Positions 57,601 through 64,000 of a stretch of 64,000 nt of DNA are shown one piece after another. This DNA comes from Arthrobacter ruber (GTDB lineage Bacteria > Actinomycetota > Actinomycetes > Actinomycetales > Micrococcaceae). The position numbers and the translations under genes were made by a program. The DNA lies in NCBI RefSeq assembly GCF_002954225.1, contig NZ_PPTH01000009.1:25000-88999 (forward strand), in the 5' to 3' direction. Position 1 is the stretch's first letter, and each line of letters opens with the position of its first letter. Under the pieces are notes generated by a model. That model saw only the letters and a list, made by a program, of their open reading frames with translations, had not been told where the DNA came from and searched no databases.

Positions 57601-58638
57601 ATGGCGGGTGACGTGCCATCGACCGTGCTCCAGGGTCTGACCTTCGTGCCGGGGAGGGACGGCAGGTGGGTCAGCCCGGGCGTCGACGGCCTGTCGCTGT
57701 CGTCCCCCGACGGGAGTGATCCGGAGATGACCGTCCGGGCGAAATCGGTCGGCAGCATGACCGTCGCCGCCACGACGCAGACGGCACTCCTGGTGTCGGC
57801 GCAGGCCGTGGGCCTGCGCGGGATGACGTACGTGGGATTCGCGGCCCGGGGACGCGCCCTGGCTGTGCCGGCGGGTTCCACCCCCGTCCCGCTCGAACAG
57901 GGGGAGGCGCTGATCCTCACCGAGCCGGTCGACCTCGTGGTGGAGAGTTCCGTCCCGACGCGCTGGATCCACCTCCTCGTCCCGTCCTCCCGTCTGATCG
58001 AGCGCGGCGTGGAGCTTCGGGCCGGGGAATGCCTCATCCGTCGTGGGGCACTTGCAGGACCGGTGGCGGCCTTCGCCGCGGCGCTCATGGACGCTCAGGA
58101 CGGCAGGAACGCCGTCAGCGAGGTGGTCGCCGCCCGGGTACTGGAGAACCTGCTCGTCGCCGTCTACGGGGACGGGCTCGGTGACGCCGACCCCCGGGCG
58201 GACCAGAGACTGCGCATGCGCCGCACCGCGATCGATCTCATCGACCAGTCCTTCAGCGACCCGCTGCTGACTCCGGCCGCCATCGCCGAGGCGGTGGGGG
58301 TGTCGCTCCGGCACCTCCAACGGTCGTTCGAGGGCAGCGGGACCAGCATCGCGGCCGAGATCAGCGAGCGCCGCACGGACAACGCCTGCATGCTTCTCGC
58401 CGCGCCGGCGTCGCGGGAACTCACCGTGAACGAGATCGCCCGACGATCGGGCTTCTCGTCCGCCTTCGAGCTCCGGTCGCGGGTGCGCGCGCGATTCGGC
58501 GTCTCCCCGTCACAACTGCGGCGCACGACGACAGGCGGCCCGCCCGCATCAGGCGGAGGGCAGCAGGGCCCGTCCCGCCGCCAGCATCCGGTAGCGGGAG
58601 GTGGGCATCCCGAAGTGGTCGTCGAAGGCAGCACGTAG
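57601..58638 (+). CDS. AraC-family regulator, plus-strand paralogue
   Basis: 345 aa. The N-terminal two thirds resemble the AraC-binding-like sensor fold (QAVGLRGMTYVGFAARGRA, VVESSVPTRWIHLLVPSS); the C-terminal pair of helix-turn-helix motifs is LTPAAIAEAVGVSLRHLQRS and LTVNEIARRSGFSSAFELRS. The last 30 codons (after about residue 315) are antisense to the neighbour gene and look like a read-through tail. The ATG at 57601 has GGGAGG at long spacing; an upstream start at 57424 is possible. Effector unknown. Confidence 0.82.
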   Translation: MAGDVPSTVLQGLTFVPGRDGRWVSPGVDGLSLSSPDGSDPEMTVRAKSVGSMTVAATTQTALLVSAQAVGLRGMTYVGFAARGRALAVPAGSTPVPLEQGEALILTEPVDLVVESSVPTRWIHLLVPSSRLIERGVELRAGECLIRRGALAGPVAAFAAALMDAQDGRNAVSEVVAARVLENLLVAVYGDGLGDADPRADQRLRMRRTAIDLIDQSFSDPLLTPAAIAEAVGVSLRHLQRSFEGSGTSIAAEISERRTDNACMLLAAPASRELTVNEIARRSGFSSAFELRSRVRARFGVSPSQLRRTTTGGPPASGGGQQGPSRRQHPVAGGGHPEVVVEGST

Positions 58639-59496
58639 CTGGCCGACGGAGCTGAAACCTGCGAGCGCGGCGATACGGCGGTCCGTGCGCTCCGGGCCGC
58701 TCGGGGTGTCGATGAGCGCCGCGACGTATTCGATCCGGGCTCGACGGATCTCCAGTGCGATCGTGGTGCCCGAGCCTTCGAAGCTGCGCTGGAGGTGCCG
58801 CAGCGAGACATTGAGCTCGAGGGCCACCGAACGGGGCCGCAGGGACGGGTCGGTGAAGCGGTGCCGGACGATCGTGGTGGCACGGGAGCGGAGGACGCCG
58901 CGCAACGCCTCGCTGTCCATACCGGGCGCCTCCGCCTCCAGGAGCGCGCCGACGAGCAGTTCCACGAGGCTGCGCTCCGCGGCCCGCCCCGCCTGTTCGG
59001 AGAAGGGCGGAGGGGAGCGGTACAGGGCGTAGGCGAACTCGCGGAGGGGGCCGAGGAGGGGTCCTTCCTCAAAGGTCCTGGCGGTCGTGGCGGAGAGGCG
59101 TACGCCTCGGTGGGAGAGTGCGTTCAGGGGGAACCTGAGGAGCAGGACCACCGAGGGGTCGCCGACGGCGATGGTCAGGGCACCGGCGCTCGCTGCCCCG
59201 CCGCCCCGTCCCACGGGCATGAGGGGTCCGCGGGTTCCGCGCACCGCCACGCATCCCGTGAGCACCACCGCGACCTGGGCGGTGGAGGCCGGTGCAGCGA
59301 GTTGCAGGTGATCCGCGGGGAGGACGGGAAGGCAGGCGAGCGTCACGTCGCCCACGACCGTCCGGCGTCCGGTCCTGCCTGCACCGGTCCGCTGCGCCCC
59401 GGGTTTCCGGGGAGCCGTCGGCGCGCGGGCGGGGGAGCGTGGTGGCTGCCCGGATCCCCTGGACGGCGGGACGGCCGTTCCTGGCGCTGCTGCCAT
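58549..59496 (-). CDS. AraC-family regulator, minus-strand paralogue
   Basis: 315 aa. The N-terminal sensor part has LACLPVLPADHLQL and VVLTGCVAVRG; the C-terminal DNA-binding part has RPRSVALELNVSLRHLQRSF and DRRIAALAGFSSVGQLRAAF. The segment SLRHLQRSFEGSGT is identical to the convergent neighbour. The ATG at 59496 is fixed by GGAGGGAGGG 5 nt upstream. Its last 90 bases overlap the neighbour's 3' end in the opposite sense. Confidence 0.82.
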   Translation of the reverse strand: MAAAPGTAVPPSRGSGQPPRSPARAPTAPRKPGAQRTGAGRTGRRTVVGDVTLACLPVLPADHLQLAAPASTAQVAVVLTGCVAVRGTRGPLMPVGRGGGAASAGALTIAVGDPSVVLLLRFPLNALSHRGVRLSATTARTFEEGPLLGPLREFAYALYRSPPPFSEQAGRAAERSLVELLVGALLEAEAPGMDSEALRGVLRSRATTIVRHRFTDPSLRPRSVALELNVSLRHLQRSFEGSGTTIALEIRRARIEYVAALIDTPSGPERTDRRIAALAGFSSVGQLRAAFDDHFGMPTSRYRMLAAGRALLPSA

Positions 59497-59612
59497 CGGT
59501 GCCCTCCCTCCTCCACGTAGCACCGGCCCGCACCGCGCCGAAGCAGCAGTCGGGGCACGCCCGCCTCTGGCGTGTCCTCAAACGGAACCGACTCCTCCAT
59601 CCTGCAGGGCGG

Positions 59613-59657
59613 TGCCTGCGGCAGGATCACCCGGTCCGGGTGATCCTGCCGCAGGCA
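59613..59657 (-). terminator. Long hairpin between the MOSC gene and the AraC gene
   Basis: A perfect 22-bp palindrome (59613-59634 with 59636-59657, one central base). It follows the MOSC stop on the minus strand by about 60 nt and precedes the AraC start, so it probably ends the cluster transcript. Confidence 0.65.
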
Positions 59658-59719
59658 GGGGCGGTCGCGGTGAGCGCGCGACGTGCGGCACGCTGTCCGG
59701 GGCGGGTGTTGCCTGCCGT

Positions 59720-60292
59720 TCAGGGAAGTCGGGACGGAAGGCGTACGGAGGCGCGGCCCGCTGCGCCCGGATCGAGCGGGACGGGGCTGACGAGAACCGC
59801 CGGTCCGCGGGTGAGGTGTCCGCTGTCCAGGGGGCGGCACCGCAGGCCGCCCCTGCCGCGCATCGCCCTGTGAGCGCCGGGGGCGAGCACCCGGTCCATC
59901 CAGGCGCAGGGGTGGGCGTGCCGGCCCCCGTGGAATCCCACGCTCCCGTCGGCGGACACGAGGGCGAAGTCCTGTCCGATGAGCGGCGTGAGCTCCGCAC
60001 CGCGCAGGACCACGTTGCGGCGGGGCAGGAGCGGGTCGAACGGCGCAACGCCGAGCTCCGCGGCAATGGCCTCGAGGGACTCGACGGCGAACACGGTCAC
60101 GGCGGCGTCCATGTGGGCCGCCTTGCCGAAGAAGCGGTCCCCCACGATCCCCTTCCCGGCCACGACCTCCACGGTCCCGGCGTCCGTGGTGACGACATCC
60201 GCCGCGCCGTCGCGTGCACGCCCGAAGTAGGCGTGCGCGGGAGATACGAGCAGGTGCAGGATCTCGACGTCGTACCGGAACTCGTGCGTCAT
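59720..60292 (-). CDS. MOSC-domain protein
   Basis: 190 aa of the MOSC (molybdenum cofactor sulfurase C-terminal) fold. Landmarks are SPAHAYFGRA, GKGIVGDRFFGKAAHMDAAVT, FDPLLPRRNVVLRG and the conserved Cys in HPCAWMDRVL. MOSC proteins carry or transfer sulfur or metal-sulfur groups, which suits the sulfur-type oxygenase cluster directly upstream (45 nt gap). A TAGCGT box 7 nt before the ATG could also allow separate, leaderless expression. Confidence 0.82.
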   Translation of the reverse strand: MTHEFRYDVEILHLLVSPAHAYFGRARDGAADVVTTDAGTVEVVAGKGIVGDRFFGKAAHMDAAVTVFAVESLEAIAAELGVAPFDPLLPRRNVVLRGAELTPLIGQDFALVSADGSVGFHGGRHAHPCAWMDRVLAPGAHRAMRGRGGLRCRPLDSGHLTRGPAVLVSPVPLDPGAAGRASVRLPSRLP

Positions 60293-60337
60293 GCGTCCTA
60301 CGCTAGCCGTTTCCGGTCGTTGCCCCCGCCGCCCCGG

Positions 60338-61651
60338 TCAGGGGTTCCCGGGTTGTGGCTCGCGCTCCCCGTGCACGGCCCAGTAGCCCAGGGACCGGGC
60401 CTTGTAGATGGCGGGGTTGTGCGAGGAGATGGTCCGCGCATTACGCCAGTGCCGATCGAGAGCCCTGCCCGCCGAGGTCGCCGATGCCCCGCCCACCTCG
60501 AACAGGTGGGTGGCGGCCCGTAACGCCTGGTCGACGGCGACGAGCTGCGCCTGGCTCACCGCGATGTCGGCGGCGTCGACCGCCGCCCGGGCAGCGCTCG
60601 GAGCGCCGCCGCCCGCGGCACCCGGCGGCCCGTCCGGCAGTCCGTCCCGCTCCGTCCGGAGCCGTTCATAGGCGTCATCCAGGCGGTCGGCGGCCGCGAG
60701 CACGACGGCGTCCGCCGCGAATGCCTGCCCGGCCAGCTCGCCGAGCACCTGCAGGACCTGCGGGTCCTCGCGCGGGAGCGGCGTGGTCGCGTTGACGTAC
60801 GACCGCGTCCGCGGCCGGACGAAGGCCGCTGCGTCCTCGGCCGCGGCCCGGGCGATGCCCGCGAGCGACGCGACGAGCACCAGCTGGAAGAAGGCATGCA
60901 TGTGGCTCGGAGCCTCGGGCGAGAAGGGCCGCACGTTCCGCGGGTCCACCCGCACATCGGTGTAGTGCGTGGTACCGCTGCCGGTGAGCCGTTGGCCGAA
61001 CCCGTCCCAGTCGTCGATCCGCTCGACGCCGGGGGCCGTGGCCCGGACCGCGTACCCCACGCGCTCGCCGTCGCGCACGGCGCTGCCGGCGATCCAGTCG
61101 GCGTACAGGCTGCCGGTGCTGTAGTACTTGGTGCCCGTCAGCGTCAGGGCGCCGTCCGGCGGGCTCGGGGACGTCAGGGCGGTGCGGATGTCGCGCAGCG
61201 ACGTGCCGGCGAGCTCGCTCGAGGCATTGCCGATCATGGCGCCGGCGGCGACGTCGAACAGCCACCGGTCGCGATGTGCCGACGAGGGCTGGAGCAGCGT
61301 CCCCTCGACGTAGGCGAAGTGGCCACGCCAGAGCTGCGCCAGGTTCGAGTCCGCCGCGGCCAGGTCGGTGAGGAGGGTGAAGAGCTGACGTAGGGACACC
61401 CCGGAGCCGCCGTACTCGACGGGAACGCGCAGGGCACCGAATCCGGCCTCCTTCAGCGCGGCCACCTCGGCGAAGGGCAGCACGCGGTCCCGTTCCCGGC
61501 GCGCCGCACCGTCGGCGACGGCCGTGAAGAGGGGGCGGAACCGTTCCCGGAGCGCCGACGTGGACGGCGGGTGCTCCACCGGCCCGGGCGGGACCGTCCC
61601 GTGCGGATGGGTGGGCGAGGACACGGGGGACACTGAATACACGGGGGACAC
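60338..61651 (-). CDS. Acyl-CoA dehydrogenase-like flavin monooxygenase (DszC/SfnB type)
   Basis: A 437-aa protein of the acyl-CoA dehydrogenase fold. VPVEYGGSGVSLRQLFTLLTDLAAADSNLAQLWRGHF-type architecture (seen as EYGGSGVSLRQL and AAADSNLAQLWR), GNASSELAGTS, TGTKYYSTGSLYADWI and the C-terminal HNPAIYKARSLG mark the branch of DszC, SfnB and related FMN-dependent N- or S-oxygenases rather than true acyl-CoA oxidation. The GTG at 61651 has TAGGAG 6 nt upstream, where the TAG is the stop of the preceding gene. It likely acts with the neighbouring monooxygenase. Confidence 0.82.
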   Translation of the reverse strand: MSPVYSVSPVSSPTHPHGTVPPGPVEHPPSTSALRERFRPLFTAVADGAARRERDRVLPFAEVAALKEAGFGALRVPVEYGGSGVSLRQLFTLLTDLAAADSNLAQLWRGHFAYVEGTLLQPSSAHRDRWLFDVAAGAMIGNASSELAGTSLRDIRTALTSPSPPDGALTLTGTKYYSTGSLYADWIAGSAVRDGERVGYAVRATAPGVERIDDWDGFGQRLTGSGTTHYTDVRVDPRNVRPFSPEAPSHMHAFFQLVLVASLAGIARAAAEDAAAFVRPRTRSYVNATTPLPREDPQVLQVLGELAGQAFAADAVVLAAADRLDDAYERLRTERDGLPDGPPGAAGGGAPSAARAAVDAADIAVSQAQLVAVDQALRAATHLFEVGGASATSAGRALDRHWRNARTISSHNPAIYKARSLGYWAVHGEREPQPGNP

Positions 61652-61659
61652 GGGGGCTC

Positions 61660-63114
61660 CTAGGCGTAGGACGCGGCGACGGCGTCGGGTTCGGTGGCGG
61701 CGCCCGGGACCGGGCCGGGTGCCGCGGACCCGCTGCCGAGGTTGGCGCCGTTGCGGTACCGTGCCCCGGGGTGCCGGTCCGGCAGCCTGGCCGAACCCGG
61801 ACCGAACAGGCGCTCGCGGAGGGTGGACTCCTCGTAGGACCTGCGGTAGCGGCCGCGCTTCTGCAGTTCCGGGACCACGAGTTCGATGAAGTCCTCCGCG
61901 GTCCCGGGTGTGAGGAACTGGCGCAGGTTGAATCCGTCGAGGCCGGTCGCCTCGACCCACCGCTCGATCTCGTCGGCCACCTCGGTGGGTGTGCCGATGG
62001 CCACGAAGGGCCCCCGGTCGAACCGCGTGATGCGCTCGAGCGCCTCCCCGACGGTGGTCCCCGCCGGGTGGCGCCGGTTGCTCGGCTGCCGGTCCCGGCC
62101 GGGCCGGTTCTCGCGGGCCAGGATGTCGTCGATCACCTCGTCCGGCCGGTAGGCGGCAAGATCGATCCCGCCGCCGCCCGCGTGCGCGAGGTAGCCCTCG
62201 GCGCTGGAGAGGCGGCGGTACTCGTCCGCCTTCCGCTGGGCCCCCTTGGAGGTCCTGCCGACGATGACGACGGCGCTCGCGAACGCCTTGATGGAATCGG
62301 CACCCCGCCCGTTGGCGACGGCGAGCCGGCGGAGGTCCTGCACGTTCTCCCGGTAGGCCGCCGCATCACGCCCACCGACGAAGACACCCTCGGCGTGCCG
62401 CGCCGCGAACGCCTTGCCCGCGACGGAGCTGCCGGCCTGGAAGAGCACGGGCGTGCGCTGGAGGGAGGGCGAGCTCAGGTGCGGTCCGGCCACGGAGAAG
62501 TGCCGGCCCCGGTGATCGATGGAGCGGACCTTCGACGGGTCGGTGTAGATACGCCGGTCGCGGTCCTCGATCACGGCGTCGTCGTCCCAGGAGCCTTCCC
62601 ACAGCTTGTAGAGCACCTCGAGGTACTCGTCCGCGATCGCGTACCGCTGGTCGTGCTCCACCTCGTCGGCCAGGCCGAAGTTGCGGGCCGCATTGGGGAG
62701 GTAGGAGGTCACGATGTTCCAGCCGAAGCGGCCCTTGGTGAGGTGGTCCAGCGTGGAGGCCCTCCGCGCGAAGGCGAACGGCGGCTCGTAGGTCGTGGAG
62801 AAGGTCGCAGCGAAGCCCAGGTGCCTGGTCACCGCGGCCATGGCCGGGATGACCAGCAGGGGATCGTTGCTCGGGATCTGCACCGCCTCGCGCAGGGCCG
62901 TCCCGGGGCCGCCCCGGTAGCCGTCGTACGTGCCGATCACGTCCGCGAGGAACACGCTGTCGAAAAGGCCGGCCTCGAGCAGCTTCGCCGTCTCCGTCCA
63001 GAAGTCGAGGTCGTTGAAGCGATGGCGGTTGTTCTCGGGATGGACCCAGAGTCCGTGGGAGATGTGGCCCACGCAGTTCATCTCGAAGAGGTTGAAGGCT
63101 ATCTGGCGGGTCAT
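61660..63114 (-). CDS. FMN-dependent monooxygenase, NtaA/SnaA/DszA family
   Basis: A 484-aa bacterial luciferase-like enzyme using FMNH2 and oxygen. Family blocks are QIAFNLFEMNCVGHISHGLW, FDSVFLADVIG, STTYEPPFAFARRASTLDHL, GRFGWNIVTSYLPNAARNFG and LFQAGSSVAGKAFAARHAEGVF. Relatives cleave C-S or C-N bonds in sulfones, nitrilotriacetate or pristinamycin precursors; the substrate here is unknown. A C-terminal tail of about 40 residues is low-complexity. Its start overlaps the ABC gene stop (ATGA). A partner flavin reductase is not seen. Confidence 0.88.
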   Translation of the reverse strand: MTRQIAFNLFEMNCVGHISHGLWVHPENNRHRFNDLDFWTETAKLLEAGLFDSVFLADVIGTYDGYRGGPGTALREAVQIPSNDPLLVIPAMAAVTRHLGFAATFSTTYEPPFAFARRASTLDHLTKGRFGWNIVTSYLPNAARNFGLADEVEHDQRYAIADEYLEVLYKLWEGSWDDDAVIEDRDRRIYTDPSKVRSIDHRGRHFSVAGPHLSSPSLQRTPVLFQAGSSVAGKAFAARHAEGVFVGGRDAAAYRENVQDLRRLAVANGRGADSIKAFASAVVIVGRTSKGAQRKADEYRRLSSAEGYLAHAGGGGIDLAAYRPDEVIDDILARENRPGRDRQPSNRRHPAGTTVGEALERITRFDRGPFVAIGTPTEVADEIERWVEATGLDGFNLRQFLTPGTAEDFIELVVPELQKRGRYRRSYEESTLRERLFGPGSARLPDRHPGARYRNGANLGSGSAAPGPVPGAATEPDAVAASYA

Positions 63115-64000
63115 GGTCGGGTCTGCTCCTTCTGCAGGGCGGGCAGCGCGGGGATGGCGCTGATGAGCTGGCGGGTGTACTCGTGCGCGGGATGGTCGAA
63201 GACCTCCCCGACCGGACCGTGGTCGAGCACCACGCCGTCCTTCAGCACGAGCACGTCGTGGCTGACGTGCTGGATGACGCCGAGATCGTGGGAGATGAAG
63301 AGGTAGCTGAGGCCGAAGCGCTCCTGCAGGTCGGCGAGGAGGTCCAGGATGCGGGCCTGCACCGAGACGTCCAGCGCGGAGACCGGTTCGTCGCAGATGA
63401 TGACCTCCGGCTCGGCAGCCAGGGCGCGGGCGATCGCCACGCGCTGCCGCTGGCCGCCGGAGAGCTCGAGGGGACGGCTGCGGGCCTTGTCGGCGGACAG
63501 GCCCACGAGGTCGAGCAGTTCGAGGACACGCCCGGACCTCGCCCGCCGGGGCGTACCCGCGACGGCCACCGCCTGACCGATCACCTGCCGCACCGTCTTG
63601 CGGGGATCGAAGGAGTGCAGCGGATCCTGGTAGATCATCTGCACGGAGCGCCGCGCCGCGAGATCGCGCGACGCCCGGTGCTCGCCCCAGGTCCGTCCGT
63701 GGACGGTGACCGCGCCGGCATCGGCGTCCTCGACCCCGAGGGCGATACGGGCCAGAGTGCTCTTGCCGCTGCCCGATTCGCCCACGACCCCCAGCGTCCG
63801 GCCGTGCGGGAGGGCGAGGGACACGCAATCGACCGCCGTGCGCACACCGCCGCCGGGGCCCGGGAACGCCTTGCTGATGCCCTCCAGCGCCAGGACGGGC
63901 GACGGCGCGGCGCCCTGCGGGCCCGGGCCCCGCGTCGTCGACCCGAGGGGGGCCGACGCCGCCGCGTGGGCCGGCGCCTCGGGCTCGCCGACCGTCAGAC
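63111..64000 (-). CDS. Oligopeptide/nickel-type ABC transporter ATP-binding protein (5' end outside window)
   Basis: 296 codons in the window. Walker A GESGSGKST, signature LSGGQRQRVAIARAL, Walker B VIICDEP with SALDVSVQARIL and the switch FISHDLGVIQHV define an ABC ATPase; the C-terminal HPAHEYTRQLISAIP is typical of the DppF/OppF branch. Before the ATPase domain (LALEGISKAFPG) lies an Ala/Pro/Gly-rich stretch still open at the window edge, suggesting the second half of a fused double-ATPase. Coupled to the monooxygenase gene, so it likely powers uptake of that enzyme's substrate. Confidence 0.9.
   Translation of the reverse strand, partial: LTVGEPEAPAHAAASAPLGSTTRGPGPQGAAPSPVLALEGISKAFPGPGGGVRTAVDCVSLALPHGRTLGVVGESGSGKSTLARIALGVEDADAGAVTVHGRTWGEHRASRDLAARRSVQMIYQDPLHSFDPRKTVRQVIGQAVAVAGTPRRARSGRVLELLDLVGLSADKARSRPLELSGGQRQRVAIARALAAEPEVIICDEPVSALDVSVQARILDLLADLQERFGLSYLFISHDLGVIQHVSHDVLVLKDGVVLDHGPVGEVFDHPAHEYTRQLISAIPALPALQKEQTRP

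Noticed and set aside
59610..59660. Long palindrome considered as an attachment site or mobile-element end
   Set aside because: No integrase, transposase or second copy nearby; position after a stop codon fits a terminator.

Overview
The window comes from a high-GC actinobacterium. It is most likely a member of the Micrococcaceae (Arthrobacter group); this is inferred from gene order, not from a marker gene. Supporting signs are the cytochrome bc1-aa3 branch (qcrCAB, ctaC/D/E/F), the blocks rpsT-lepA-hemW-hrcA-dnaJ-rsmE and phoH-ybeY-CBS-era, several actinobacteria-typical DUF families, frequent GTG/TTG starts, and many genes whose start codon sits 6-7 nt behind a TANNNT -10 box (leaderless mRNAs). 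No tRNA, rRNA, CRISPR array, insertion sequence or phage gene was seen.

Layout. 1-4500: end of a TetR-like regulator, then a minus-strand set (small unknown protein, GT4 glycosyltransferase, alpha/beta hydrolase, aldo/keto reductase) and a SorC-type sugar-responsive regulator. 4600-8900: glycerol operon glpD-glpF-glpK, divergent from the SorC gene and ended by a 22-bp hairpin; GlpF has altered NPA motifs. 8940-18700: leuS behind a complete-looking leucine attenuator (leader peptide MRRALLLT, hairpin, intrinsic terminator), then degV, comEA-comEC, holA, convergent rpsT and a MazF-like gene. 18900-31750: lepA, hemW, DUF4870, DUF3097, CIRCE-hrcA-dnaJ-rsmE, GerMN protein, phoH-ybeY-CBS protein-era. 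31900-42150: LytR-CpsA-Psr protein, M13 peptidase, leuA behind a second leucine leader (peptide MRAQLTLLRCRGEAI plus a long-range 11-bp pairing), recO-uppS, hydrolase, pyrD, DUF3043.

42300-55800: M20 dipeptidase, ErpA-like Fe-S carrier, then the terminal respiratory chain. ctaC-ctaD-ctaF on the plus strand and qcrB-qcrA-qcrC and ctaE on the minus strand encode the bc1-aa3 supercomplex, with a HutC-type GntR regulator and a PAP2-like membrane protein between them. trpD, a stand-alone Lrp/AsnC ligand-binding domain and a DUF3054 protein follow. 56100-64000: accessory-looking region with an isochorismatase-type hydrolase, a protein resembling the Xre/MbcA/ParS antitoxin family, two convergent and overlapping AraC-type paralogues, and a minus-strand cluster (ABC ATPase, NtaA/DszA-type flavin monooxygenase, DszC/SfnB-type acyl-CoA dehydrogenase, MOSC protein) suited to organosulfur or N-heterocycle use.

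The most informative signals are regulatory: two differently built leucine-sensing leaders (leuS and leuA) 26 kb apart, a recurring leaderless promoter geometry at about a dozen genes, and the non-canonical glycerol channel.
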